From Catenulispora sp. GP43 (GTDB lineage: Bacteria; Actinomycetota; Actinomycetes; Streptomycetales; Catenulisporaceae), in the NCBI RefSeq assembly GCF_041260665.1, contig NZ_JBGCCT010000015.1, positions 124,001 through 188,000 of the forward strand: a DNA stretch of 64,000 bases. The letters run 5' to 3'. The notes under the pieces were generated by a model. That model saw only the letters and a program-made list of their open reading frames with translations. It made no database searches and was not told the DNA's origin. The translations under genes and the position numbers were made by a program. Below are positions 55,052 through 62,915 of this stretch, piece by piece. Within the stretch, counting starts at the first letter, position 1. Each line of letters starts with the position of its first letter.

Positions 55052-55280
55052 ACCGGAGGCCGCCCGTCTGATCCGATGAGAGATCGGTTGTGACCCCAGG
55101 CAGACACCGATTCGGATATCGGTGTACGGAAATAGCCTCGGCCACCCCCATGCTACGCCCGGTCGCCGCCTTACCGGGTGCGTTTTTTTCGTCCTCTTAC
55201 CGCCAGAGTGAAGACCGCACGGGTCGGCGAGAGCTGAATCGCGCGTGGGAGGCGTACTGTTCGTCACAGCGGAACGGTTC

Positions 55281-55292
55281 GCTCAGCTGAGC
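55281..55292. promoter_or_regulatory. 12-bp perfect palindrome before the rbpA paralogue
   Basis: GCTCAGCTGAGC, centred 40 bases before the rbpA-like ATG. Candidate operator; no regulator assigned. Confidence 0.4.
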
Positions 55293-55326
55293 TCAGAGCC
55301 GGCCGCGGCAAAGGAGGCTCCAAAAT

Positions 55327-55659
55327 ATGGGACGTAGCGGGATACGCGGGAGCAGAATAGGCGCAGGCCCCAGCGGCGAGAACGAACGCGGCGCGTCAGT
55401 CGCACAGGTCAGGGTGACCTTCTGGTGCGCGATCGGCCATTCGACCAGTCCGATCTTCGCGGCTTCAGCGGATACCCCCACGACTTGGGACTGCCGCGAT
55501 TGTCACCGTCCCGCCGGCTTGGACCCCGACAGCCCTCCGGCTCTGGCGCCGGCGGTCCCGTTCAAATCCCACCTGGCCTACGTCCGCGACCGGCGCAGCG
55601 ACGCCGATGCCGAGGCGATCCTCGCCGAGGCGCTCACCAAACTCCGTACCGCCGCCTGA
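55327..55659 (+). CDS. RbpA-family RNA-polymerase-binding protein (paralogue)
   Basis: 110 residues from ATG 55327 (AAAGGAGG 9 bases upstream). RbpA features: basic Gly/Arg-rich N-terminus, VRVTFWCAIGHSTSPIFAAS with Cys and His, TTWDCRDCHRPAGLDPDSPP with the paired Cys, and PFKSHLAYVRDRRSDADAEA then AILAEALTKLR, the sigma-binding helix. RbpA tethers the principal sigma factor to RNA polymerase. The N-terminus MGRSGIRGSRIGAGPSGENE resembles the usual RbpA start, so this could be the main copy; neighbourhood with stress genes favours a paralogue. Confidence 0.88.
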   Translation: MGRSGIRGSRIGAGPSGENERGASVAQVRVTFWCAIGHSTSPIFAASADTPTTWDCRDCHRPAGLDPDSPPALAPAVPFKSHLAYVRDRRSDADAEAILAEALTKLRTAA

Positions 55660-55664
55660 CGCAA

Positions 55665-55705
55665 AAGTGCGGCCCGACACCTGGAACAGGTGTCGGGCCG
55701 CACTT
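55665..55705. terminator. Bidirectional terminator, 19-bp perfect stem
   Basis: Arms 55665-55683 and 55687-55705 pair perfectly with loop GAA, flanked by AAAA on the left and TT on the right. Serves the convergent rbpA-like and cold-shock genes. Confidence 0.92.
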
Positions 55706-55739
55706 GAGAATCACCCGGAATCCCGGGAGATCCGTTCGG

Positions 55740-55946
55740 CTATCGGGCCGGAACGATGTTCACAGCCTGCGGGCCCTTCTGGCCCTGCGTGATCTCGAAG
55801 CTGACCCGCTGGCCCTCCTGGAGCTCGCGGTAGCCGTCGGCGGCGATGTTCGAGAAATGCGCGAAGACGTCGGGGCCGCCGCCGTCCTGCTCGATGAACC
55901 CGAAGCCCTTTTCCGCGTTGAACCACTTCACGGTACCGTCAGTCAT
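55740..55946 (-). CDS. Cold-shock domain protein
   Basis: 68 residues from ATG 55946, behind GAGGAGGAAATC. Classic CspA fold: [20 protein letters not shown] (RNP1), DVFAHFSNI (RNP2), [20 protein letters not shown]. Binds single-stranded RNA/DNA as an RNA chaperone. The frame is open upstream but the family start is unambiguous. The leader of at most about 90 bases after the upstream terminator contains a CTCCGC/GCGGAG hairpin near 55980-56000. Confidence 0.95.
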   Translation of the reverse strand: MTDGTVKWFNAEKGFGFIEQDGGGPDVFAHFSNIAADGYRELQEGQRVSFEITQGQKGPQAVNIVPAR

Positions 55947-56032
55947 GATTTCCTCCTCGGTGTGGGGAACGATGGGGTCTCCGCACCGCGCGGAGTCCCG
56001 GTCGCCGAAATGACCCCAACCGGATGACTCCG

Positions 56033-56072
56033 GAAAAACAAAAGGCGCCTGGGGCCGCAAAGCATCAGGCGC
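56033..56072 (-). terminator. Intrinsic terminator between glycan genes and csp
   Basis: On the minus strand the stem GCGCCTG/CAGGCGC (56072-56045) is followed by TTTTGTTTTT (to 56034). It ends the transcript of the gene at 56144 before the cold-shock gene begins. Confidence 0.8.
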
Positions 56073-56143
56073 ACACTAAGTTCATGGGTACCACTACTGC
56101 AACAAGATCACTGTAGCACGGATTCGAACGCCGCCAAAACGCG

Positions 56144-57184
56144 TCACGAATCCGGGCCGGTCGATCCGCCGTCGAGAAGTCCCTTCCCCTGCCTTCGGCC
56201 GTGCTGGAATGTCGAGATCAGCGCGAGGGTCGATTCCGCGCCCTGGTTCTCGTTGCGTCCGCCGTTCTCCAGGCCGTCGCAGCAGCCGCCGGTGGCCTGG
56301 TCCGCGAGCGGGACGCCCGAGTCGTTCATCCCCAGGAACCAGGCCATCGTGCTGGCCAGACCCGACTCCCAGCGGTCGGCACCGGTGACGGCGAACGCCC
56401 GGGCACACGCGTCGGCCAGCGCGGCGGCCTCGATCGGCTGCTGGTCGAAGCCCGGGCCGGTCCAGCCCCGGCCGCGGCCGCCGGCCGGGGTCGGGGACAG
56501 GTGCCCGTCCCGGGTCTGCTCGTCCAGCAGCCAGCCCAGCAAAGTCAGACCGTCGGCGAGCAGCCGCTCGTCCGCCAGGAGATGCCCGGCGGCGATGAGG
56601 ACCTCGACGGGAGCGGCGTTCGCGTAGCTGAGCCACGGCTCGGGCCACGGCCACGCGGGGTCCGGCCGCGGCGCTCCGATGAGTCCGGCGGCGTCGGCGA
56701 GCAGGGCCCGCGCGGCTTCGTGCCCGGGATCGGCGGCCAGGATCTCCGCGGCGCCCAGCGCCGCGAAGGTGTTGCTGCGCGACCAGGGCGAGCGCAGCGC
56801 CGCACCGCCCTCGAACAACTCCAGGGCCGCACTGCGGATCCACGGCCGCGGGCCACGGCCCGCGGCGGTGCCCAGACCCCACAGCGCGCGTCCCCACCAG
56901 TCGCCCACGCCGGGTTCGTCGTGCCAGAGCCGGTCCAGGCCGAGCCGGTTGTGGAACGCGCCATCAGGGTCCTGAGCGTGAGCGATGAAGGCCAGGTAGG
57001 TCTCGGCCAGCGCGATCAGGCCGGCGTCCGGTTCGGGTTCGCGGCAGATGACGAGCAGGCCGCGGGCGACGTCGTCGAGACAGTACCCGTGCTCCCGGCG
57101 CGGCACGGTGCCGCGGGCGTGCTCGAACAGGCCGGTGTCGTCGCTGAGCCGGTGGAGGTGGGCGAAGGAGACTCCGGGCCTCAT
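56144..57184 (-). CDS. Glycan-associated (alpha/alpha)-barrel protein, partner of the GT4 gene
   Basis: 346 residues. Repeated helical hairpins with aromatic and acidic residues: REHGYCLDDVARGLLVICRE, LGLDRLWHDEPGVGDWWGRA, PWPWPEPWLSYANAAP-like WPWPEPWLSYANA, GFDQQPIEAAALADACARAF. Similar proteins, often labelled glycosyltransferase or N-acylglucosamine-epimerase-like, sit beside GT4 genes in actinobacteria and may process beta-mannan-type glycans. No signal peptide. The ATG overlaps the GT stop (ATGA). Activity is unproved. Confidence 0.68.
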   Translation of the reverse strand: MRPGVSFAHLHRLSDDTGLFEHARGTVPRREHGYCLDDVARGLLVICREPEPDAGLIALAETYLAFIAHAQDPDGAFHNRLGLDRLWHDEPGVGDWWGRALWGLGTAAGRGPRPWIRSAALELFEGGAALRSPWSRSNTFAALGAAEILAADPGHEAARALLADAAGLIGAPRPDPAWPWPEPWLSYANAAPVEVLIAAGHLLADERLLADGLTLLGWLLDEQTRDGHLSPTPAGGRGRGWTGPGFDQQPIEAAALADACARAFAVTGADRWESGLASTMAWFLGMNDSGVPLADQATGGCCDGLENGGRNENQGAESTLALISTFQHGRRQGKGLLDGGSTGPDS

Positions 57185-58401
57185 GCCGTGGCCGTGGCCG
57201 GGGCTGTAGCTGTGGCAGTGGTCGTAGCCGTAGCCGTAGCCGGGGCCGTGACCGGGGCATCGAGCAGCGACTCGGCCAGGGCCCGGTACGCGTCCGCGAC
57301 GGAGGACCAGGCCAGGTCGGGCGCGATCCGGCCGCAGGCCTCGGTCATGGACGCGGCCAGGGCCGGCTGGGTGAGGACCGCCCGTAGCGCCTCGGTCATG
57401 GCCGGGATGTCATCGTGGGCCACCAGCAGACCGGTGCCCCCGTCGAGCATTTCCACGGCGTGCGGGAACCGGGTCGCGATGATCGGCCGGCCGGCGGCCA
57501 CCGCCTCGACGAGCACACCGGAGGTCGCCTGCTCGGTGGAGTCGTAGGGCAGGAGCACCACGTCGGCGCTGCGCACCAGGTCCATCAGGACATCGGGATT
57601 GCGGTATCCGGGATGGAATTCGACGTCTGCCGAGATACCGAGTTCCTCCGCCCGCGCGCGCAAAGAGCCCCGGTAGGTCTCGCCCTCCCGTGCCAGGACC
57701 TTGGGATGCGTCTGGCCGGCGATCACATACCGCGGCGCCGGATCCATGCTGCCGAGCCCGGCGAAGGCCTCGATCGCCCGCTCGATGCCCTTTCCCGGCC
57801 CGAGCAGACCCCAGGTGAGCACTATCGGGCGTCGCGCGGCGGCGGCCGGCGCCGGCGGGGCGAACGGATCGTGGGACGCCACCGGCGACAGGCGCCGGCT
57901 GCTGTGCACACCGTGCGGGATGACCGAGACCTTGGCGGTGTCGACCAGGTACCCCTCGCGCAGCCGATCGGCGGCGGTCCGGGACATCACCACGACCGCG
58001 GCGGCCGCGTCGGCGATCCGCTCCAGCAACTGGCGCTGGTGCGCGGTGGGGGCGGCCAGGACGGTGTGCAGCACCACGATCATCGGGACCTTCGTCTCGT
58101 CCAGGACGCGCAGCACGTCCTCGCCGTCCCGGCCGCCGTAGATGCCGTACTCGTGGTGCACCACGGCGACGTCGCAGCGGTTCAGCACCGCCGCGGCCGT
58201 GGCCGGACCGCCCGCCGAGCCGTTGACCAGTTGGGCGACGACGTCCGGATAGACGGCCGGCTGCACGGTCTCGACGACCCGGACCACACCGGCCCGGTCA
58301 CCGGATTCCTGGCCGGTCAGCTGGCGCAGCAGGGCCGCGCTGAAGGTGGCCAGGCCGCATTGGGTGGGCGGGTAGGTGCTCAGAAAGCCGAAACTGGTCA
58401 T
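57181..58401 (-). CDS. Family 4 glycosyltransferase with Ala-Thr repeat tail
   Basis: 406 residues, GT-B fold. N-terminal FLSTYPPTQCGLATFSAALL, then VVHHEYGIYGG, VSVIPHGVH, LTWGLLGPGKGIERAI and the E-x7-E nucleotide-sugar motif in DSTEQATSGVLVEAVAAGRP. A retaining enzyme acting on an intracellular or membrane-linked acceptor. The C-terminal 25 residues are an Ala-Thr/Pro run (TAPATATATTTATATAPATA) encoded by 6-bp repeats between 57184 and 57260. Operon with the alpha/alpha-barrel gene. Confidence 0.88.
   Translation of the reverse strand: MTSFGFLSTYPPTQCGLATFSAALLRQLTGQESGDRAGVVRVVETVQPAVYPDVVAQLVNGSAGGPATAAAVLNRCDVAVVHHEYGIYGGRDGEDVLRVLDETKVPMIVVLHTVLAAPTAHQRQLLERIADAAAAVVVMSRTAADRLREGYLVDTAKVSVIPHGVHSSRRLSPVASHDPFAPPAPAAAARRPIVLTWGLLGPGKGIERAIEAFAGLGSMDPAPRYVIAGQTHPKVLAREGETYRGSLRARAEELGISADVEFHPGYRNPDVLMDLVRSADVVLLPYDSTEQATSGVLVEAVAAGRPIIATRFPHAVEMLDGGTGLLVAHDDIPAMTEALRAVLTQPALAASMTEACGRIAPDLAWSSVADAYRALAESLLDAPVTAPATATATTTATATAPATATA
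57184..57260 (-). repeat. Degenerate hexanucleotide repeat at the GT4 3' end
   Basis: About twelve GCCGTG/GCCGTA/GCTGTG-like units in tandem on the plus strand, encoding Ala-Thr repeats. Similar in composition to the TGGCAG tract at 48273. In-frame length change is expected. Confidence 0.85.
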
Positions 58402-58688
58402 GGGGAGCCCTCACTTCGTCGATCGGCTGAAGGGCGAGCACGGCGTATCGTCGCTGCTCGCGGTTGAGCATTTCGAGGCGATCGCGTTTTCGAAGGGCGA
58501 CCACGACCCTGACCGGAGACCAAGACGCGGAGCACGATGCTGCGCTGTGCCGGTGGGCTGCACCGCCGCTGGAGGACGGTGTCTCTACCGAGGGTACCAG
58601 CAGGAAAACTCGCGGCCCCGTTGCTCAATCCGCCACAGTGAATAAGAGCTCGGATTCACGGACTCACGGATTCACGGAGCCGGCGCCG
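58402..58688. other. Intergenic region between GT4 and DUF5994 copy 2
   Basis: About 290 bases without a supported gene. Near 58653-58680 there is a short tandem pattern of ATTCACGG/ACTCACGG/ATTCACGG. Promoter of the GT4 operon should lie in the first part. Confidence 0.4.
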
Positions 58689-59129
58689 TCACCGCAACAG
58701 TTCGGCGGCGGTCGCGCGGTTGCCGCGCTCGGCGGCTTCGGCCATGGCCGTCCTCGCCGTTCCCGCACCCGTCCACGACGGGACGACCAAGAGCAGGAAG
58801 TGGTTCTGGAAGCCGAGGCTGACGCTGATGGTCCGGTCATTGCCCGGGAACCAGCTGATCCTGATCACCCGGCCGTCCACGGTGACGCTGCGCGGCACGT
58901 CGTCCCACCCCTCGGCATCGAGACCGACCCGCACGACCCGGCCCAGGTGGGCGGTCAGCGCCGTGATCAGGTCCGGCAGCTCGGCGCGGATGTGGTTCGA
59001 GCGCGGCCACCAGGCGCCGTCGAAAACGCCGGTCTGCGACAGAGTCGGCTCCAGGACCAGCCGCGGCAGCAGCGGGGCTCCGCAGGTATCGCCCCGCAGG
59101 GGTGGGGAAAGGAGGGTGGGAAGCGCCAT
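58689..59129 (-). CDS. DUF5994-family protein, copy 2
   Basis: 146 residues from ATG 59129. Shares with copy 1 the blocks LPRLVLEPT, TGVFDGAWWPRS, AELPDLITALTAHLG, WDDVPRSVTVDGRVIRISWF and FLLLVVP, but has a different N-terminus (SPPLRGDTCGAPLL) and a shorter C-terminus (RGNRATAAELLR). Roughly half of core positions are identical by eye. Function unknown. The two copies are 3.6 kb apart and in the same orientation. Confidence 0.8.
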   Translation of the reverse strand: MALPTLLSPPLRGDTCGAPLLPRLVLEPTLSQTGVFDGAWWPRSNHIRAELPDLITALTAHLGRVVRVGLDAEGWDDVPRSVTVDGRVIRISWFPGNDRTISVSLGFQNHFLLLVVPSWTGAGTARTAMAEAAERGNRATAAELLR

Positions 59130-59383
59130 AGTGGCCGCCCGTCCGGTCCACGAGGGACCTGTTAAGGCCCAGGGGCGACACCAGCTCGGACGTCAGTGAG
59201 AAAACGCTTCCGTGGACATTTCGAATTCTACTCCTATCGCTGAAAAAGGCGCTAATAGTGTGATTTGCGTTTATCCGCTCGCCGGTCGGGCCGGAGGTGG
59301 AAGGGCGACGAGATCCCAGGGCCTAATGGGGGAAATCCTAGTCAATCAGTCATCTACTGCCAGGCGCGGGGAATCCGTCTGAA

Positions 59384-60043
59384 ATGATCAAAGGACTATT
59401 GCCCAGAGCCGGTGCCCTCGCCGTCACGGCCGTCCTCGGTCTGCTCGGCGTCACGCTTTCGGCGGCACCCGCCGCCGCGGCGAGCAAGAAGGTCGTCTCC
59501 ATCACCTTCGACGACGGTCCCAGCCTCTACACCCCGCAGGTCCTCAAAGTCCTGGCGCAGTACGGAGTCCACGCGACGTTCTTCGAAGTGGGCCAGAACG
59601 TGGCCGCGCACCCCTCGCTGACCTCCCTGGTGTACCGCCGGGGCAACAGCGTGCAGAACCACAGCTGGTCCCATCCCGACCTGCGGCACCTGTCGGCGGC
59701 CCAGTTCCAGTACCAGGTGAGCGCCACCGACCGGCAGATCCAGGCGCACACCGGCCACCGCCCCTGCTGCCTCCGGCCGCCGTACGGCGCGGTGGACGCC
59801 ACCGTGCGGGACCGGGCCGCGGCGCTCGGCAAGAAGATCGCGCTGTGGACGGTCGACCCGCGCGACTGGTCGCGGCCCGGTACGGCCGCGATCCGGGACC
59901 GGGTGCTCGGCCATGTCCGGCCGGGGTCGGTGGTGCTGCTCCACGACGGCGGCGGCGACCGCAGCCAGACCGTCGCGGCACTCGGCGGGATCCTCAAGGC
60001 CCTGAAGGCACGGGGGTACACGTTCGCGACGTGGGCCCGGTGA
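59384..60043 (+). CDS. Secreted polysaccharide deacetylase (CE4)
   Basis: 219 residues. Signal peptide of about 32 residues (LAVTAVLGLLGVTLSAAPAA). All five NodB motifs: VSITFDDGPS (catalytic Asp and metal Asp), NHSWSHPDL (metal His pair), LRPPYGAVDA, WTVDPRDW and VVLLHDGGGDRSQT. Removes N-acetyl groups from chitin-type or peptidoglycan sugars outside the cell. Upstream 250 bases hold no gene; the start lacks a strong ribosome binding site (GGGGAA 9 bases before). Confidence 0.92.
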   Translation: MIKGLLPRAGALAVTAVLGLLGVTLSAAPAAAASKKVVSITFDDGPSLYTPQVLKVLAQYGVHATFFEVGQNVAAHPSLTSLVYRRGNSVQNHSWSHPDLRHLSAAQFQYQVSATDRQIQAHTGHRPCCLRPPYGAVDATVRDRAAALGKKIALWTVDPRDWSRPGTAAIRDRVLGHVRPGSVVLLHDGGGDRSQTVAALGGILKALKARGYTFATWAR

Positions 60044-60101
60044 CCGGCGGCGCGGACGTCCGGCCGGCGGGGGCGTCAGAAGGCCCGAATACTGTGGGCC
60101 C

Positions 60102-60455
60102 ATGACTCCGAACGAGCTGAAGACGGCGTGCCTCGCCCTCCACGAAGCCGTCGAGGACTTCCCCTTCGGGGCCGACGTCTCAGTATTCAAGGTCGCCGGG
60201 AAGGTGTTCGCGATCAGCCGCCTGGACGGCACGCCGCTGTCGGTGAGCCTGAAATGCGATCCGGAGCTCGCCCTGAGCCTGCGGGCCGCGCACCCCGCGA
60301 TCCGCCCCGGCTACCACCTGAACAAGCGGCACTGGAACACGGTGACGATCGACGGCTCCCTGAGCGACCAGATGGTCCTGGAGATGATCGAGGATTCCTA
60401 CGACCTGGTCGTGAAGACGCTCACCCGGGCCCAGCGCGCCGCCCTGGAGGCGTAG
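60102..60455 (+). CDS. MmcQ/YjbR-family protein
   Basis: 117 residues. TPNELKTACLALHEAVEDFP (start of the CyaY-like fold), FKVAGKVFAISRLDGTPLSV, SLKCDPELALSLRAAHPAIR, PGYHLNKRHWNTVTIDGSLS are typical of this double-wing DNA-binding-like family. Role unknown. TACTGT lies 6 bases before the ATG with no ribosome binding site, so a leaderless mRNA is likely. Followed 21 bases later by a PD-(D/E)XK-like gene. Confidence 0.88.
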   Translation: MTPNELKTACLALHEAVEDFPFGADVSVFKVAGKVFAISRLDGTPLSVSLKCDPELALSLRAAHPAIRPGYHLNKRHWNTVTIDGSLSDQMVLEMIEDSYDLVVKTLTRAQRAALEA

Positions 60456-60476
60456 CGGCCGACATATCCTGCGCAC

Positions 60477-60884
60477 GTGTCGAATTCAGATCTGTGGAGC
60501 CCCATCAACGGCCCCGGCTCCGAGGCCACTGTCGTCGAGGTCTTCTCGGCCTGGCTCGCAGAGCGGGGCTGGACGCTCACGAAGCTCCCGGCGCACGGGA
60601 ACCACCCGGACATCGAGGCGCGGCATCCCGACGGCCGGCGGCTCGTCGGGGAGGCGAAGGGGTTCAGCCGCGATTCCGGCACCGACCTCGACACCGGCTA
60701 CGGACAGCTTCTGCGGCGGATGAAGGACGAAGCGGACACCATCTACGTACTGGTGGTGGCCAAGACGGTTGTCCGGTTCGCGCAGCGAGTGCCGTCCGAG
60801 GTGCGCAGCAGGCTGGGGATCGCGCTGTACACGGTCGACGCGCAGGGGAAGGTTGAGCACGTCGACGGTCCGGCGCTGGGGTGA
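60477..60884 (+). CDS. Small PD-(D/E)XK nuclease-fold-like protein
   Basis: 135 residues from GTG 60477; TATCCT ends 6 bases upstream (leaderless). An N-terminal helix (EATVVEVFSAWLAERGWTLT) is followed by HPDIEARHPDGRRLVGEAKG, which has the Asp...Glu-x-Lys arrangement of restriction-endonuclease-like folds, then YGQLLRRMKD and TIYVLVVAKT. Such proteins are found in Mrr-like and Holliday-resolvase-like groups. No partner nuclease, methylase or toxin gene is adjacent. Could be a non-catalytic relative; the fold call is moderate. Confidence 0.62.
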   Translation: MSNSDLWSPINGPGSEATVVEVFSAWLAERGWTLTKLPAHGNHPDIEARHPDGRRLVGEAKGFSRDSGTDLDTGYGQLLRRMKDEADTIYVLVVAKTVVRFAQRVPSEVRSRLGIALYTVDAQGKVEHVDGPALG

Positions 60885-60892
60885 CTTCCACT

Positions 60893-60979
60893 ATGAGTTC
60901 GTTCGAGACACTCAGCTCCTACCGGCAGCGGGTGGTGGCCGGCCTGGCCGCCTACCGCGTGGGCGTGCTCGCCGAGTAA
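60893..60979 (+). CDS. Possible 28-residue small protein
   Basis: ATG 60893 to TAA 60979 encodes MSSFETLSSYRQRVVAGLAA then YRVGVLAE. Twenty-six of 28 codons end in G or C, as in real genes here, and the peptide is an amphipathic helix. It sits 8 bases after the previous stop. It may be a genuine small protein or the leftover end of a larger gene. No family recognised. Confidence 0.35.
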   Translation: MSSFETLSSYRQRVVAGLAAYRVGVLAE

Positions 60980-61010
60980 CAATGTCCGGCGGCGCCGTCG
61001 GACCGGGCAC

Positions 61011-62300
61011 CTACGGCAGATCCCGCAGCCTCGACACCGGCGACAGCGCGACCGGCAGCAGCATGACCGCGGATCCGATCGCGACCGCCGTGATCGCGGT
61101 GTGCGCGCCGAGCGTCTGGGCCAGCAGGCCGCCGAGCAGGCCGCCCAGCGAGCCGCCGCCGAACAGCAGTGTCCGGAAGGCCGCCGTCATCCGCCCGCGC
61201 AACTGCGGCGGCGTGGCGTTCATGCGCAGGCTGACGCCGACCACGTTGGCGACGCCGAGCCCGAGGTAGGACACGAAGAACGCCGCGGTGAAGCAGCCGA
61301 ACACCGCGGCCCGGGGCCCGCCGGCGACCGCGATCAGCAGCGGGCCGGCGAACAGCGCCGACATCGACACCGCCCAGACCGGGCCGAGCGGCAGGCGCGC
61401 CAGCAGCTTGCGGGACAGCGCGGCGCCGATCAGGCCGCCGATCGAGGAGACCGAGAACACCACGCCGATCAGCCCCGGGCTCAGACCGCGGTCGCGGGAG
61501 GCGTAGACGAGGAACATCGTCCAGACGGACACCATGGAGAAGTTCGTGAACGGGCCGATCAGCGCCAGCGATCGCAGCAGCCGGTGTCCGAGGACGAAGC
61601 GCAGGCCTTCAGCGATCTCGCCCGGGATGCTGCGCCGCTTGCCGGCCGAGGCTCCCGCGTCGGCATCGGCGCCGGCCGGCTTGGGCTCCGGCGTGCGGAT
61701 CCACAGCAGCGTCGCCAACGACACCGCATACGAGGCGGCATCGACGGCCAGGGCGATCGGCGCGGTCAGCGCACCGATGATCGCGCCGGCCAAGCCCGGC
61801 CCGGCGACGTCCGCGCTGGAGGCCGTCACGCCGGTCTTCTGGTTCGCCTCCAGGTAGCGCGCGGGATCGCCGACCAGCGTCGGGACGAACGACATCCAGC
61901 TGACGTCGAACAGCACCGAGAACACCCCGATCGCGCACGCCAGCGTCAGCAGCAGCGGCAAGGTCAGCGCCCCGGTCGCCGACAGCACCGGTATCGCGCC
62001 GACCAGCAGCATCCGCGCCGCGTTGGCCACCATCATCACGCGCTTGCGGCGCATCCGGTCCGCCAGCGCGCCGAACACCAGCGCCAGCACCAGATACGGC
62101 ACCAGTTGCAGGAACCGCAGCACGCCGACCATCCCGGCGCCGGCGTGGAAGGACAGGATCGCGGTGAGCGGCAGCGCGAGGTTGGTGACCTGGGTGCCGA
62201 ACAGCGACAGGGTCTCGCCGGACCAGAACTTCAGGAAGTCGGCGTTGCGCCACAGGGTGTCGGCGTCACCTGGGGTTCTAACAGGAGTTATGGTCGTCAT
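61011..62300 (-). CDS. MFS exporter (EntS/MFS_3-like)
   Basis: 429 residues, twelve membrane segments in two halves with a Ala/Asp-rich central loop (near residues 205-225). Motifs: DFLKFWSGETLSLFGTQVTN at the start, GALADRMRRKRVMM (loop 2-3 motif A), LRGRMTAAFRTLLFGGG late. This start and the mid-protein signature fit the enterobactin-exporter-like MFS_3 group of drug or metabolite exporters. Divergent from the CGNR regulator, with 58 bases between start codons, so common regulation is likely. Confidence 0.9.
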   Translation of the reverse strand: MTTITPVRTPGDADTLWRNADFLKFWSGETLSLFGTQVTNLALPLTAILSFHAGAGMVGVLRFLQLVPYLVLALVFGALADRMRRKRVMMVANAARMLLVGAIPVLSATGALTLPLLLTLACAIGVFSVLFDVSWMSFVPTLVGDPARYLEANQKTGVTASSADVAGPGLAGAIIGALTAPIALAVDAASYAVSLATLLWIRTPEPKPAGADADAGASAGKRRSIPGEIAEGLRFVLGHRLLRSLALIGPFTNFSMVSVWTMFLVYASRDRGLSPGLIGVVFSVSSIGGLIGAALSRKLLARLPLGPVWAVSMSALFAGPLLIAVAGGPRAAVFGCFTAAFFVSYLGLGVANVVGVSLRMNATPPQLRGRMTAAFRTLLFGGGSLGGLLGGLLAQTLGAHTAITAVAIGSAVMLLPVALSPVSRLRDLP

Positions 62301-62358
62301 GCGTGAGAAGAGTGGCAGAGACTTCTAACGGATGCAAGTGTCGAGTACCATAAGAAAC

Positions 62359-62907
62359 ATGGAAGCCGGACCCTCGCTCGCCCTCGACCTGGCCAACACG
62401 CTCCACATGGTGCGCGGCAAGACCCGCGACGCCCTGCCGGCGTGGCTGGCGGCCCACAGCAATGGGACCGACGCGACCGAAGCGCCCGAGGCACCCGAGG
62501 CACCCGACGTGATCCCGCAGACCCGAACGGCCCGGTTCACCGAGCTGCGCGACGGCATCCGGACCCTGATCAGCGCGGCTATCGCCGAGAAGCCGTATCC
62601 GGCCGAGGCGCTGCGGGTGGTCAACACGGCCTCGGCAGGCGCGCCCTTCTGGCTCGAACTCGACGGCAGCGGACACGTCGAAGAGAAGGCGGGGGCGGAC
62701 GGCCCGGAGGCCCTGTTCGGAACCATCGCCCGCCACACCATCACGCTGCTCGGTGGGGCCGAGCGTGAGGCACTACGCGCGTGCCAGGCACCGGGCTGCG
62801 TGCAGTTCTTCGCGCGGACCCACCCGCGCCAGGAATTCTGCGGCCCCGCCTGCGGAAATCGGGCGCGGGCGGCGCGACACTACGCTCGGCACAAGGACAA
62901 CGCTTAA
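62359..62907 (+). CDS. CGNR zinc-finger transcriptional regulator
   Basis: 182 residues from ATG 62359. The N-terminal ABATE-type domain begins GPSLALDLANTLHMVRGKTR; a repeat EAPEAPEAPD follows in the linker; the C-terminal zinc finger reads CQAPGCVQFFARTHPRQEFC then GPACGNRARAARHYARHK, with four Cys and the family CGNR motif. ATG 62359 is preferred over 62332 because TACCAT (62346-62351) lies 7 bases upstream. Probably regulates the divergent MFS exporter. Confidence 0.88.
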   Translation: MEAGPSLALDLANTLHMVRGKTRDALPAWLAAHSNGTDATEAPEAPEAPDVIPQTRTARFTELRDGIRTLISAAIAEKPYPAEALRVVNTASAGAPFWLELDGSGHVEEKAGADGPEALFGTIARHTITLLGGAEREALRACQAPGCVQFFARTHPRQEFCGPACGNRARAARHYARHKDNA

Positions 62908-62915
62908 GCCTTGCC

